A stretch of DNA of 64,000 nucleotides, taken from positions 1,550,001-1,614,000 of the forward strand of contig NZ_CP011803.1 in assembly GCF_001038625.1 (NCBI RefSeq), given 5' to 3'. This document shows positions 35,223 to 45,413 of this stretch, one piece after another (the stretch's first letter is position 1; each line of letters opens with the position of its first letter). The stretch is from Clostridium carboxidivorans P7 (GTDB lineage: Bacteria > Bacillota > Clostridia > Clostridiales > Clostridiaceae). The position numbers and the translations under genes were made by a program. Under the pieces are notes generated by a model. The model worked only from the letters and a program-made list of their open reading frames with translations. It was not told the DNA's origin and searched no databases.

Positions 35223-36647
35223 ATGAAAAATATTACTTTTAAAAGACGATTTATTTTTTCTATATTATCAGTATTAATTTTGAGCATGCTGTTTACTTTT
35301 GTAGGAATTTATATAGACTTAAAGTTAACAGAAAAAAACATAATATTAAGATCAAATTATTATGAATCCATTGTACCAGATATTGAAAAGTATATAAGTG
35401 AAAATAAGGATAGAGTTTTAAATAAGAATTTTAAAGGCAATTTGGAAAAAATAATTCCCCTTCAAGGCATAGAATATGAAGTTGTGGATTCAAGAGGAGA
35501 GTTATTATATGGTTACTTTAAAGAAAGTATAGTAAATACTCCAGTTAAATTAAGAAAAGAACCTGAAATTGATAAAAGCAGCACACCAAAGATGATAAAA
35601 TATGTACCTATTATATATAATAATAAAATACAAGGAATGGTTATTTTTAAGTATTATTTAAGAAGTAGTGCTTCTAACCCTAAATATAATTGGATAGTTA
35701 AGTATTCAGAAAATATAATGCTTTTATCTCCATTTATATATATTATAATTTTCACTGCTATTTTTGCATCCAGGCTTAATAAAAAATTAAAAATACCCTT
35801 AAAGCAGCTTATGGATGGTGCTGAAAAAATAAAAAATAAAGATTTAGATTTTACTATAAATTACAACAGTAAAGACGAATTAGGAAGACTTTGTAAATCC
35901 TTTGAGGAAATGAGATCTGAGCTTAAAAAATCTTTAAATCATCAGTGGCAAATGGAACAAGAAAGAAAAGAAATGGTATCTGCCATTGCCCATGATTTAA
36001 AAACACCAATTACTATAATTAAAGGTCATGTTGAAGGTCTTATAGATAGTAAAAGATTTGATGAAGATAAGGTTTATAGATACTTAAATTTAATTGATAA
36101 CAATGCAGATAGAATGACTAAATTAATAGAAAAAATGAATATTTTAACTAAAATTGAAAAGTCGGATTTTACTCTTAAATATAAAAAATGTAACATAATT
36201 GAATTTATAAATGAAAAGTCTTTTGATTACAATATACTTGCAGAAGATAAAAAAATAAGTTTTAAATGTATAATTAATGATGAAAGAACAAGCAAAGCTT
36301 TAGTAAGTATGGATTGTTATGCACTATCTGAAATATTGGATAATTTAATTTCTAATAGTTTAAGATTTACTAAAGAAGGAGGAAATATAGAACTTAATTT
36401 AAATTTAACTGAAGAAAAAATGGCTCTTTGTATTTCAGATACGGGATGTGGATTTTCAAAAAAAGATACTCTCAATATTTTCAAAAAATTTTATCAAGGG
36501 GATGAATCAAGATCAAAGGAAAAGGGACATTCAGGGCTTGGGCTATATATAGTAAAAGCTTTAGTGGATAAATTTAATGGAAAAATTGAAGCTGAGAATA
36601 ATGAAAAAGGTGGAGCTGTAGTCAAAGTTAATATTAAATTAATATAA
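35223..36647 (+). CDS. Sensor histidine kinase, HAMP type
   Basis: A 474-residue kinase with two membrane helices (about 10-30 and 165-182), an extracellular sensor of about 130 residues, a HAMP domain, the HisKA box with the phosphorylated His in SAIAHDLKTPITIIKGH, and the HATPase motifs NLISNSLRFT, DTGCGFSKKD and HSGLGLYIVK. It is last in the ABC/esterase operon, 17 bases after the esterase gene, and its likely partner is the response regulator at 30584. Confidence 0.92.
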   Translation: MKNITFKRRFIFSILSVLILSMLFTFVGIYIDLKLTEKNIILRSNYYESIVPDIEKYISENKDRVLNKNFKGNLEKIIPLQGIEYEVVDSRGELLYGYFKESIVNTPVKLRKEPEIDKSSTPKMIKYVPIIYNNKIQGMVIFKYYLRSSASNPKYNWIVKYSENIMLLSPFIYIIIFTAIFASRLNKKLKIPLKQLMDGAEKIKNKDLDFTINYNSKDELGRLCKSFEEMRSELKKSLNHQWQMEQERKEMVSAIAHDLKTPITIIKGHVEGLIDSKRFDEDKVYRYLNLIDNNADRMTKLIEKMNILTKIEKSDFTLKYKKCNIIEFINEKSFDYNILAEDKKISFKCIINDERTSKALVSMDCYALSEILDNLISNSLRFTKEGGNIELNLNLTEEKMALCISDTGCGFSKKDTLNIFKKFYQGDESRSKEKGHSGLGLYIVKALVDKFNGKIEAENNEKGGAVVKVNIKLI

Positions 36648-36652
36648 AAAGT

Positions 36653-36698
36653 AAAAACTAACAAGGGTTTAATTTCCTATGTTAGTTTTTATTTTTTA
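36653..36698 (+). terminator. Intrinsic terminator
   Basis: AAAAACTAACA (36653-36663) pairs with TGTTAGTTTTT (36680-36690) and is followed by a T-rich run, closing the ABC/esterase/kinase operon. Confidence 0.82.
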
Positions 36699-36820
36699 TA
36701 TTTTAAATACTTAGTTTAAATGGAACAAATTATATGATAGAATTACATAAAAAGGACTTGCCTGAGTAAATACTAAAGTTTTTGGCATTTTAACCTATTA
36801 AAATAAGGGAGGCGAAGAAT

Positions 36821-38356
36821 TTGAACAAAAGATTGATAACGATGATAATAGGAATTTTCGCGTCAGGGTTATTAACAACTAATGTAAGTGCACAAGATAA
36901 TACTACAAGATTATCTGGACAAACTCGTTATGATACATGTAAAGCAGTTTCCTCAAGTGGTTGGAGTACTGCGGAAAACGTTATTATAGCAAATGGTGAA
37001 AATTATCCAGATGCATTAGGTGCCTCAGCATTATCATATAAATATAAAGCTCCTATACTATTAGTTCAAGGAAATTCCATGAAGGATAACCCTGTATTAG
37101 TAAGTGAACTAAATAGGCTAAAGCCTAAAAATATAATAATATTAGGTGGAAAAGGTGTTGTTTCTAACGATATTGAAAATTCACTTAAAAAAAGTGGTTA
37201 TAATTTAAAAAGATTATCAGGACAGGATAGATATTCTACAGCTGTAAATATAGCAAAGGAATTAGGAGATGTAGACGAAATTTTTATAGCAAATGGAGAG
37301 GATTTTTCAGGTTCTTTATCTGCAGCACCTATGTCAGCTAAGGATAACGCTCCAGTATTATTAGTTTCTAAAGATGAAGTTCCCAATGTTGTACAAGCCT
37401 ATCTTAAAGAACATAATGTAAAAAATACATATGTATTGGGCGATGAAAGCTTAATATCAGAATCAGTAGCAAATAAGTTTCCAGAAGTTAAGAGAATATC
37501 AGGAAATGCACCTTATTCATTGAATGAAAATATTATAGATAATTTTAAAGCAAATATAAATTTTAATACTATTTATATAACATCAGGTGAAGGCTTTGCA
37601 GATGCATTAAGTGCTGTAGGATTAGCAGTAAAAAATGGCAGTCCAATAATATTTGCAGGAAATAGTGATAACAATCATATTAATAAATTATTACAAGAAG
37701 AGGTAATTGAAAATAAAGTTATATTAGGCGGAGAAGGTGTACTGCCTATATCAAAAGTTAATAATTTATTTCAGCAGCAGGTAGTAGTAGATAAGGATAA
37801 TAATGATGCTACAAATGCACCTAATAGAAGACAGTTTCTCATTGGCGATGCAGAAAGGGATGGAACATTTGCCAAACTCAATGGCAATTGGCAATACACA
37901 ACTAAAGAAGCAAAGCAGCAGAATATAGAAAATGTTACTATTAAGGTATGGGATTATGTAGATAAAAATGATAAGAGTAAGGGCAAGAAAACTGTAATTA
38001 AAAGTATTGAGGTTAACAAGAAATTATCGTCAGTTGTAAAACAAATTTTTGATGAAATATATGCACTGCCTCAGCAGTTTCCAATAGATGATGTAGGTGG
38101 ATTTAGAGATTCAGATTCATGTATTAATCATCCAGCAGGAGCTGCCATTGATATAAATCCAGATGAAAATTATTATATTCAATTAGATAAGGATGGAAAA
38201 GTTCAATCTCAAGTTGGAAATTATTATAAGCCAAATGAAGACCCATATTCTATAACACCAGAAATAGTTAAAGTGTTTCAAAAGTACAAATGGGATTGGG
38301 GAGGTAACTTCAAAAATCCAAAGGACTATATGCATTTTAGTTATTTAGGTGGCTAA
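36821..38356 (+). CDS. CWB2 cell-wall protein with C-terminal M15-type peptidase domain
   Basis: A 511-residue surface enzyme starting with TTG behind GGGAGG. A signal peptide (1-24, ending SAQ) is followed by three CWB2 repeats from about residues 29, 125 and 220, with RLSGQTRYDT, RLSGQDRYST and a degenerate third copy. From about 345 comes a peptidase_M15/VanY-like domain: HPAGAAIDIN supplies the His and Asp zinc ligands and DYMHFSY the last His, with WDWGGNF before it. It probably cleaves D-Ala-D-Ala or L-Ala-D-Glu bonds of peptidoglycan. It is monocistronic. Confidence 0.9.
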   Translation: MNKRLITMIIGIFASGLLTTNVSAQDNTTRLSGQTRYDTCKAVSSSGWSTAENVIIANGENYPDALGASALSYKYKAPILLVQGNSMKDNPVLVSELNRLKPKNIIILGGKGVVSNDIENSLKKSGYNLKRLSGQDRYSTAVNIAKELGDVDEIFIANGEDFSGSLSAAPMSAKDNAPVLLVSKDEVPNVVQAYLKEHNVKNTYVLGDESLISESVANKFPEVKRISGNAPYSLNENIIDNFKANINFNTIYITSGEGFADALSAVGLAVKNGSPIIFAGNSDNNHINKLLQEEVIENKVILGGEGVLPISKVNNLFQQQVVVDKDNNDATNAPNRRQFLIGDAERDGTFAKLNGNWQYTTKEAKQQNIENVTIKVWDYVDKNDKSKGKKTVIKSIEVNKKLSSVVKQIFDEIYALPQQFPIDDVGGFRDSDSCINHPAGAAIDINPDENYYIQLDKDGKVQSQVGNYYKPNEDPYSITPEIVKVFQKYKWDWGGNFKNPKDYMHFSYLGG

Positions 38357-38535
38357 CTTAGAAATATGTAATTTACATTAAGAAAGCGTTTATATAATTT
38401 AAATAATTACCTTGAATTATTTAGAATTAAAGGATAAAATAGTGTTATGAAAAATATGTAGAGTTTTGGCTATGAGAATTAATAATTTAATCATATTAAG
38501 TAATTGCAAAAACATAACAAAGGAGTTTATTGGAA

Positions 38536-39372
38536 ATGAAAAATTTGGATGACGATAATTTTATTTTAGGTATTAGCTATATATTGCCTTCTATTAGCGA
38601 ATTATTTGGTAATGAAGTACGATTTATGCTTACGGATAGAGAAAAAATAATTAAAATTACTAAATTTGGTGTTGATAGTTATAAAGGTAATTATGGTGAA
38701 GGTGATAATATACCTCATGATATTCCAGCTTATTTATGCATGCAGCAGGGAAAGACGGTGACAAAGGATTTACCTAAGGAATATTTTGGTATGGCTATAA
38801 AAGCAGTAGCATCTCCAATAAGGAATAAAGATGGACAAATTATAGGTAGCATTGCCATAGGAAAAAGAAATTGGGGAGAAGATATTAAAGAACACTCTAA
38901 GACTTTTGTACAATCTTTTTCAGAAATTTCCAAAGTTATTGATAATGTAGCATCTGGAATACAAGGTGTAGCTAAAAACAGTAATGATATATTACAAGAA
39001 ATAAATGCTACAAATGAAGACATGAAGAAAACAGATGAAATTATAGGCTTTGTTCAGAATGTATCAAAGCAAACTAACTTGTTAGGACTTAATGCAGCAA
39101 TAGAATCAGCAAGAGCTGGAGAAATGGGAAAAGGTTTCAGTGTTGTTGCTAATGAAATAAGAAAATTATCAAATTCAAGTAGTGAATCTATAGGTGAAAT
39201 AAATAATGTTTTGACTAAATTGAAAACTTCAATTGGAAATGTTACAAATAGCATTTCTGAAAACAATAGTGCTTTTGAAACTCAAGCTGCCAATGTTGAA
39301 GAAATTAACAGCAGTATAAGTGAACTTAGTAATACAGCGAAAATAATACAAGAAATAGGTGAAAAGCTTTAA
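38536..39372 (+). CDS. Soluble methyl-accepting chemotaxis-type signalling protein
   Basis: A 278-residue protein without membrane segments. The N-terminal part (about 1-125) reads like a small PAS/GAF-type sensor with [16 protein letters not shown] at its end. The C-terminal part is a short chemoreceptor signalling domain with the hairpin tip around [26 protein letters not shown] 38536 is about 10 bases from the AAGGAG site; the TTG at 38530 is too close. No CheW or CheA is adjacent. It would report a cytoplasmic signal to a chemosensory kinase. Confidence 0.85.
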   Translation: MKNLDDDNFILGISYILPSISELFGNEVRFMLTDREKIIKITKFGVDSYKGNYGEGDNIPHDIPAYLCMQQGKTVTKDLPKEYFGMAIKAVASPIRNKDGQIIGSIAIGKRNWGEDIKEHSKTFVQSFSEISKVIDNVASGIQGVAKNSNDILQEINATNEDMKKTDEIIGFVQNVSKQTNLLGLNAAIESARAGEMGKGFSVVANEIRKLSNSSSESIGEINNVLTKLKTSIGNVTNSISENNSAFETQAANVEEINSSISELSNTAKIIQEIGEKL

Positions 39373-39435
39373 TTATATTATAAACAAATTAAAAGAAAAA
39401 GCCATTTAAATATAACAGCTTAGTATGTTTTTTAG

Positions 39436-39475
39436 AAAGTAGAGAATTTATTAATAGTTCTCTGCTTTTTTATTT
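39436..39475 (+). terminator. Intrinsic terminator
   Basis: AAAGTAGAGAA (39436-39446) pairs with TTCTCTGCTTT (39458-39468) with one wobble and is followed by a T-run, after the soluble chemoreceptor gene. Confidence 0.75.
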
Positions 39476-39657
39476 TACTTTTTATGATAAGTCAATTTTG
39501 TCATAAATGTAAATAAAGTCTTAATATTTTAATAGTTTAATGGTTTTAAAATGACAATATATGCTGCAGTGATTGTTAATTTATAATTGACGCAGTAAAA
39601 TAAATATGAAAATGTAATTAATTTAAGAATATGGTGACTGAATATGGGGGTGTTAAA

Positions 39658-40821
39658 ATGAAAAAATTCAAAGTTCCATGTGATATATATTATGAAGATG
39701 GTGCAATTAACTATTTAGAAAGTTTAAAATGTAATAAGGTTTTTATAGTTACAGATGGTGTTATGGTTAAAGTTGGAATGCTAGATAAAATAAAAGAAAT
39801 ATTTGAAAAACAACATATTGATTATAAGATATTTTCTGAAATTGAGCCTGAACCTTCTTTAGAAGTAGTAACTAAAGGTTTAGAAATTTTTTCTGAGTAT
39901 GGTGCAGAAACTTTAATTGCTGTTGGCGGCGGTTCGGTAATTGATGCATCTAAAGCTATTATATATCTTTTGAAAGAAATGCTTAAAAAAACTTCTGGTG
40001 GAATTAAAAATCATACACACTTTATAGCAATACCAACTACTAGTGGAACTGGTTCAGAGGTAAGTTCATATGCAGTTATAACTGATAAAAGACTTCATAA
40101 AAAAATAGCGCTGCAAAGTGAAGAAATGTATCCAGATGTAGCTATACTTGATTGTGATTTTACAAAAACAGTACCACCTTCAGTTACTGCTGATACAGGT
40201 ATGGATGTATTAACTCATGCTATTGAAGCTTTTGTTTCAAAAAGAGGGTCGGATTGTACTAGTGCCTTGGCAAAAATGGCTATAGAATATGTATTTAAGT
40301 ATATTGAAAGAGTGTATAATACTGGTATGGATAAAATAAGCAGAGAAAAAATGCATAGTGCATCTTGTATGGCAGGAATATCCTTTGAAAATTCTTCCTT
40401 AGGAATAAATCATAGTATGGCTCATATATTGGGAGCAAAATTTAAAATACCTCATGGAAAGGCAAATGCAATATTATTACCTTATGTCATAAAATATAAT
40501 TCAGGTTTATTTGATGAAAAAGAATATATTAGTTTTGATGCTGCAGAAAAATATTCTGATATAGCAAGATTAGTAGGTCTTCCACAAGCAAATATTAAAG
40601 AGGGCGTAATAATGCTTATGAAAGCAATAAAAGTTTTAAATAGAAAATTAAATATTCCTATTTGCATAAGTGAGTTAGGAATTGATGAAAATGAGTTCTT
40701 AAATTCACTAAAAGAAATGTGCAAAGTTGCTATGGAAGATGTTTGTACACAAGGAAACCCAAGAACTCCTAATGAGGATGATATATGTAGTATTTTTAAA
40801 GAAGCATATTATGGTAAATAA
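39658..40821 (+). CDS. Iron-containing alcohol dehydrogenase
   Basis: A 387-residue NAD(P)-dependent oxidoreductase of the Fe-ADH family. The nucleotide-binding GGGSVIDASKA (near residue 92) and TTSGTGSEVS (near 135) are conserved, and metal ligands appear as Asp in TADTGMDVLTHAIEAFVS, the His of that block, and the two His of GINHSMAHILGAKFKIPHGKANA. I place the start at ATG 39658 behind GGGGGTG. It is monocistronic. In this setting it probably reduces aldehydes to alcohols (or the reverse) during fermentation; the chain length is not evident. Confidence 0.92.
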   Translation: MKKFKVPCDIYYEDGAINYLESLKCNKVFIVTDGVMVKVGMLDKIKEIFEKQHIDYKIFSEIEPEPSLEVVTKGLEIFSEYGAETLIAVGGGSVIDASKAIIYLLKEMLKKTSGGIKNHTHFIAIPTTSGTGSEVSSYAVITDKRLHKKIALQSEEMYPDVAILDCDFTKTVPPSVTADTGMDVLTHAIEAFVSKRGSDCTSALAKMAIEYVFKYIERVYNTGMDKISREKMHSASCMAGISFENSSLGINHSMAHILGAKFKIPHGKANAILLPYVIKYNSGLFDEKEYISFDAAEKYSDIARLVGLPQANIKEGVIMLMKAIKVLNRKLNIPICISELGIDENEFLNSLKEMCKVAMEDVCTQGNPRTPNEDDICSIFKEAYYGK

Positions 40822-40895
40822 TCCATTAAGAAATGATGGCAAATATGTTTCATGAATTTAACTGTCAAATTTATTGTATAAAAATACAATATATG

Positions 40896-40944
40896 AAAAG
40901 CTGTTATCAATGTAAAGTTAATTTTGATAACAGCTTTTATTTTA
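40896..40944 (+). terminator. Intrinsic terminator of the alcohol dehydrogenase gene
   Basis: AAAAGCTGTTATCAA (40896-40910) pairs perfectly with TTGATAACAGCTTTT (40924-40938), followed by a T-rich tail. Confidence 0.85.
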
Positions 40945-41043
40945 TTAGTACTTATTTTTAGAATGTTTGGCTTAATGAAATAGTTAAGTGTTTTATATTT
41001 TTGTGGTAAAATTATAATGTAAATAAAATTAGGAAGTGGTTAA

Positions 41044-41904
41044 ATGGATAGTACATTGGTCATTTATAAAAACCAAGGGTATACCATTAAAAAGTTTGCC
41101 AAGGTTTTAAGTTGTACTCTTGGACCAGCTAAAACCATGTTATTTGAACAATTTAGAACGAGTTTTAAAAATTATTCTAATGTGGTTATTGTCATGTCAG
41201 TTAATTCAAAAGATGATTTTTGTAAGTATGTAAATTTTATAAAAGCAAATGCTAATGAATTAGAAAATAAGAAAGTTGCAATTCTTTCTACATCTTTAAA
41301 CATTGTAAATTCAGATGAACTTCTGAAAAAGGTATGTAATATACTAGGAAAATGTATAATTTTTTCAGAACACTTTCCATCACTTATGGATGAATCAGAA
41401 ATTTCCAATAAAGCTTTACAAATAAAAAGTATTTTTAAAGATAATAGTGATATGCCAGCAGATATTTTAAAAATGAAAATTGAAGATTTTCTTCTAAAGC
41501 ATAATACATGTACCTTATGTACTGCACATGAAAATAAAGTAAGAGCTACACCTATTGAATATAAATATTTAAATCAAGCAATTTATTTTATCAGTGAAGG
41601 AGGTGAAAAATTTGCACATATCTATGTAAACCCTCATGTTTCTATAGCAGTATATGAAAATTATAAGGACTTTAAAAGTTTAGCTGGAGTTCAAATTTCA
41701 GGTACTGCAATTTTAGTAGAAAGATTTAGTAATGAATATAATACTGTCATGAAAAACAGAGGATTAAACATAGAAAATTTAAAAAATATGCCTATCTATT
41801 TAAATGTCATAAAGGTCAAACCCAATAAATACGAAGTCCTTTTTTCAGACTTTTCTAAAGAAGATTATAATGTAAAACAAGTTTTGCAGTGCTTTGATGA
41901 TTAA
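41044..41904 (+). CDS. Flavodoxin-like domain fused to a PNPOx-type FMN-binding domain
   Basis: A 286-residue cytoplasmic protein. Residues 1 to about 140 have a flavodoxin-like pattern (STLVIYKNQGYTIKKFAKVL, then VVIVMSVNSKDDFCKYVNFI), although the phosphate loop is degenerate. Residues about 155-286 match the split-barrel FMN-binding fold of pyridoxamine-phosphate-oxidase-like proteins (NTCTLCTAHENKVRATPIEY, then HIYVNPHVSIAVYENYKD). Two flavin-related domains in one chain suggest a redox or heme/flavin-handling role. A clean terminator precedes it. The substrate is unknown. Confidence 0.75.
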   Translation: MDSTLVIYKNQGYTIKKFAKVLSCTLGPAKTMLFEQFRTSFKNYSNVVIVMSVNSKDDFCKYVNFIKANANELENKKVAILSTSLNIVNSDELLKKVCNILGKCIIFSEHFPSLMDESEISNKALQIKSIFKDNSDMPADILKMKIEDFLLKHNTCTLCTAHENKVRATPIEYKYLNQAIYFISEGGEKFAHIYVNPHVSIAVYENYKDFKSLAGVQISGTAILVERFSNEYNTVMKNRGLNIENLKNMPIYLNVIKVKPNKYEVLFSDFSKEDYNVKQVLQCFDD

Positions 41905-41992
41905 TTATAGAAGCGTTTTTTCATAACTTCAACAAAAAAACATAAAAAGTGCAGGGAAAAACATCAAAAAAACTTGGTAGTGTAAGAACTCT

Positions 41993-42055
41993 GTCTTATA
42001 ATTAACTTAAGATTGCCTATATGTGTAGAATAATATGCTAAGTTAATTATAAGAC
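41993..42055. other. Perfect 17-bp hairpin in the leader of the MCP gene
   Basis: GTCTTATAATTAACTTA (41993-42009) pairs perfectly with 42039-42055 across a 29-base loop. No T-run follows, so it is not a standard terminator. It ends 55 bp before the chemoreceptor start codon and may be an operator or a leader structure controlling that gene. Confidence 0.65.
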
Positions 42056-42110
42056 TTTAAATGAATTTAATATAAAAGTATATGTATTAATTAAAGGGGG
42101 AGAAGTTTTG

Positions 42111-43823
42111 ATGAAATGGTTTAACAATTTAAAAATATGGCAAAAAATAGCGAGTTTATCTGTCTTTATATCAATATTTATAATAATAGTAGGTGTAGTT
42201 GGAGCTGCTAACATAAAAAAGATAGGAATTAACTCCAATGAAATGTATTCTGATAACTTTATTGGAATAAATGCTATTAGGACCATAAAAGATAATCAGA
42301 CACAAATTAGAGCAGATTTGCTTTTACTTGTATACAAAAGAGATAGAAGTGAACTTGAAGATATAAAAAAAGAGATATCTGATTTGGAAAAGGAAACTAG
42401 TAATGCACTAAATACATATAAGGAAGGTTCTACTACAAGTGATGATACAAAGATGTATACAGAACTTGAAAAGTCAATAGCTGACTATAAAGAAACTCGT
42501 GACCAACTTATAAAACTTGTAGATGAACAAAAATATGACGAAGCTGTTAAGTTCTTCCCTAAGGTTGGAACTGCTAGGGAAAAAGTAAGTAAACAAATTG
42601 AGAATATGATTAAATCAAACGAAAAAATGGCGAAAGAAAAAGATGTTAGTAATGGACAAACAACAGTTAGCTCTTTAAGAACTATTGGATTTGTAAGTGT
42701 TTTAGCATTAATTATTGCTATAGCGCTAGGTGGAATAATAGCTAATATAATGTCTAAACAATTGAAGCAAATATTAAAATTTGGAGAAGCCTTTGGAGAA
42801 GGAGATTTGACACAGCAAATTGATATTGATACTAAAGATGAAATAGGAAATCTTGCTAAAGCTTTAAATACTGCAGGAGAAAATATAAAGAATTTAATTT
42901 CTCAAATTAATAATAGTGCATCGGATATAAGTGCTTCCAGTGAGGAATTATCAGCAACAACAGAGGAAGTTTCTGCTAATACCCAAAATGTAACTCAATC
43001 AACTGAACAAATTGCAAAGGGAAATGAAAATTTGGGTGCTGTAATAGAACAGGTAGATGCTTCTGTACAGGAAATAAATTCAACTACAATTGAATTATCA
43101 AATAAAGCTGATAAAGCAGCTTTATCTGTAAGAGAAATAAAATCCCGAGCATTTGAGGTAAAAGATAAAGCTAAAAAAGATATAGAAAATGGAAGTAAAA
43201 TTTACGATGAAAAATATAATAATATAATAAAAGCTATAGAAGAAGGAAAAGTAGTAGGTAAAGTAAGAGAAATGGCTGAGTCCATAGCAGATATATCAGA
43301 ACAAACAAATTTATTGGCTTTAAATGCAGCTATAGAGGCAGCAAGGGCTGGTGAACAAGGAAAAGGGTTTGCTGTAGTAGCTGAAGAAGTAAGAGAGCTT
43401 TCAGAACAATCTGCAGGTGCTGTTACACAAATTCAGAATATGGTAGCACAAATTCAGAGTGCATTTAATAATTTATCCAACAGTGCAAAAGATATATTGG
43501 ATTATGTAAATGATAGTGTAAAGCCAAGTTATGAATTATTGCTAAAAACTGGTATAGCCTATGAAAAGGATTCTGAATTTATTAATAACATGTCAGAAGA
43601 AATAGCTTTAGCAACAAAAAAAATGAGTGAAACAGTAGGTCAAGTAACAAGAGCTATTGATAATGTAGCTTCAACTGCACAAACATCTGCAGCAGGCTCT
43701 GAAGAAATATTAAGCAGTATAGGTGAAGTATCAACTGCAATAGAAGACGTTGCAAGATCAGCACAAACTCAATCTGACCTTGCACAAAAGCTTAATGAAA
43801 TGGTAATGAAATTTAGAGTATAG
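42111..43823 (+). CDS. Methyl-accepting chemotaxis protein (transmembrane)
   Basis: A 570-residue chemoreceptor: first membrane helix at about 14-36, a periplasm-equivalent four-helix-bundle (4HB_MCP-like) sensor to about 190, second helix at about 192-214, a HAMP domain, and a cytoplasmic signalling domain whose tip reads [40 protein letters not shown] in two contiguous blocks. The ATG at 42111 follows GGGGGAG; the adjacent TTG at 42108 is an alternative. No other chemotaxis genes are near. The ligand is unknown. Confidence 0.93.
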   Translation: MKWFNNLKIWQKIASLSVFISIFIIIVGVVGAANIKKIGINSNEMYSDNFIGINAIRTIKDNQTQIRADLLLLVYKRDRSELEDIKKEISDLEKETSNALNTYKEGSTTSDDTKMYTELEKSIADYKETRDQLIKLVDEQKYDEAVKFFPKVGTAREKVSKQIENMIKSNEKMAKEKDVSNGQTTVSSLRTIGFVSVLALIIAIALGGIIANIMSKQLKQILKFGEAFGEGDLTQQIDIDTKDEIGNLAKALNTAGENIKNLISQINNSASDISASSEELSATTEEVSANTQNVTQSTEQIAKGNENLGAVIEQVDASVQEINSTTIELSNKADKAALSVREIKSRAFEVKDKAKKDIENGSKIYDEKYNNIIKAIEEGKVVGKVREMAESIADISEQTNLLALNAAIEAARAGEQGKGFAVVAEEVRELSEQSAGAVTQIQNMVAQIQSAFNNLSNSAKDILDYVNDSVKPSYELLLKTGIAYEKDSEFINNMSEEIALATKKMSETVGQVTRAIDNVASTAQTSAAGSEEILSSIGEVSTAIEDVARSAQTQSDLAQKLNEMVMKFRV

Positions 43824-43873
43824 AAAGCTAATTGATAGGTAGTATTTATCATACATAATTTATTAAAATAGCT

Positions 43874-43908
43874 AAGGAACTATGGTGTAATTCATAGTTC
43901 CTTATTTT
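43874..43908 (+). terminator. Intrinsic terminator of the MCP gene
   Basis: AAGGAACTATG (43874-43884) pairs perfectly with CATAGTTCCTT (43893-43903), followed by a T-rich tail. The remaining 43909-44150 holds only AT-rich promoter-like sequence. Confidence 0.85.
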
Positions 43909-44032
43909 GTATATATAATAAGTGAATATGGATTTTATAAAATCAGTTACAAGTTATATATTATAAATTATAAGATTTAATTTCGATTTTTATAAAAATA
44001 TAGAAATTAAAATTATTTTCCTTGATGAAATG

Positions 44033-44055
44033 CTTGAATTCTAATATAATTCAAG
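44033..44055 (+). promoter_or_regulatory. Palindrome over a TATAAT box upstream of the GGDEF regulator
   Basis: CTTGAATT (44033-44040) and AATTCAAG (44048-44055) form a perfect inverted repeat around a -10-like TATAAT at 44045-44050. This is an operator candidate for the gene at 44151. Confidence 0.45.
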
Positions 44056-44150
44056 ATATAGTTTACTTTTAGTTGGATAATAAAATTAAATTTTACAATA
44101 AAACCTGGATTTTCTTAATGTTGATTACAAAAATAGAAGGGGAAAATAAT

Positions 44151-45041
44151 ATGGCAAACGCGAAAATATTAGTGGTTGATGATGATAAATTAAGTTTGAC
44201 ACTTATGACAGATATTTTAAAAACTGAGGGATATACAGTTTATCCATTTGACAATGGAAGTTCTATATTAGAAATGGTGTATTTGATCAAACCATCTGCA
44301 ATACTTTTAGACATAATATTACCAGGAATTGATGGATTTGAAATTTGTAAAATGTTAAAGGGAGATATTCAGACTGAAGATATACCTATTATTATGATAA
44401 CAGGAAGAACTCATAGTAGTGATGTAAAAAAGGCATTGGAGCTAGGAGCTTTTGATTATATTAAAAAACCTATAGATGAAGTGGAATTAGCTGCCAGAGT
44501 TAAATCTGTTTTAAGATATAATGAATATCAAGAAAAGTTAAAGGCTATGGCTATTAAGGATGGTCTTACTGGATTGTATAATCATACCTTTTTAATAGAA
44601 ATATTGGAAAAAGAAATTAGAAAGCATGAAAAAAAATCTTCTAGTATTTCTTTTGCAATGATAGATATTGACCATTTTAAAAAGATAAATGATGTTTATG
44701 GTCATTTATTTGGAGATAAAGTATTAAAGGGACTTTCTGATATTTTATCAGAATCAGTAGCTAATTTTGGTATTGCAGGTAGGTATGGTGGAGAGGAATT
44801 TGGAATTATATTTACAAATTCAGATAAAGAAGGTTTATGTAACTTATGTGAAAAATTAAGAAAAAATGTTCAAGATAATGAGTTTCAAATAGGTAATGAT
44901 AAAGTAAAGATAACCATAAGTATAGGTGCTTGCTTTAAGGAGGATGTTAAAGATTTAAAAAGTGATGAAATTATAAGACAAGCTGATGAAGCATTATATA
45001 AAGCTAAAAGTAGCGGGCGTAATAAAGTAGAAATTGTTTAA
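44151..45041 (+). CDS. Response regulator with GGDEF diguanylate cyclase domain (PleD-like)
   Basis: A 296-residue protein. The receiver domain has VDDDKL, the phosphoacceptor Asp in AILLDIILPGIDG and the Lys in FDYIKKP; the GGDEF domain has IDIDHFKKINDVYGH for metal binding and the active-site loop RYGGEEF. The RxxD inhibitory site is not visible at its usual place five residues before GGEEF, so product inhibition may be missing. It should make cyclic di-GMP when phosphorylated. The start is ATG 44151 behind AAGGGGA. No kinase is adjacent. Confidence 0.92.
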   Translation: MANAKILVVDDDKLSLTLMTDILKTEGYTVYPFDNGSSILEMVYLIKPSAILLDIILPGIDGFEICKMLKGDIQTEDIPIIMITGRTHSSDVKKALELGAFDYIKKPIDEVELAARVKSVLRYNEYQEKLKAMAIKDGLTGLYNHTFLIEILEKEIRKHEKKSSSISFAMIDIDHFKKINDVYGHLFGDKVLKGLSDILSESVANFGIAGRYGGEEFGIIFTNSDKEGLCNLCEKLRKNVQDNEFQIGNDKVKITISIGACFKEDVKDLKSDEIIRQADEALYKAKSSGRNKVEIV

Positions 45042-45086
45042 TAAAATATTTTTCAGTACTTTAAAATAAGTTAATATATGAAAATG

Positions 45087-45131
45087 AAAGCTGTGGAATC
45101 AATAATTTAGAATTATATTCCATAGCTTTTT
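45087..45131 (+). terminator. Intrinsic terminator of the GGDEF regulator gene
   Basis: AAAGCTGTGGAAT (45087-45099) pairs with ATTCCATAGCTTT (45117-45129) with one wobble, followed by T. The following 45132-45340 is AT-rich without a gene I can support. Confidence 0.8.
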
Positions 45132-45340
45132 AAGTTATAAGTATAATCTATACTACAATTAATTATATATATTTATCTATGTAGAGTATCATAATTCATT
45201 CCTTGAATAATTATATTCATCATATTGATAATTAATATGAGTGATTTATAAGCTTTAAAATAATAATTATATTATGCTTATTTTATATTTTAGGAAGTTT
45301 GTCTTGAATTTTTATCAGTTTATTTATTTAGAATTATTGC

Positions 45341-45366
45341 TATAATTTTAAATGGGACATATGTCC
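45341..45366 (+). promoter_or_regulatory. -10 box and palindromic operator of the Crp-type regulator gene
   Basis: TATAAT (45341-45346) is followed at 45355-45366 by the perfect palindrome GGACATATGTCC, which would cover the transcription start. The first gene downstream (45414) encodes a Crp/Fnr-type protein, so autoregulation is the simplest reading. Confidence 0.5.
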
Positions 45367-45413
45367 TGTATGTAAAGGTTTAATTATATTATTATTATAA
45401 AGGAGAACGAGAG

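Noticed and set aside
39560..39600. Possible Rex-type site (TTGTTAAT) upstream of the alcohol dehydrogenase gene
   Set aside because: Only a half site is present; the second half of TTGTTAA-N4-TTAACAA is missing.
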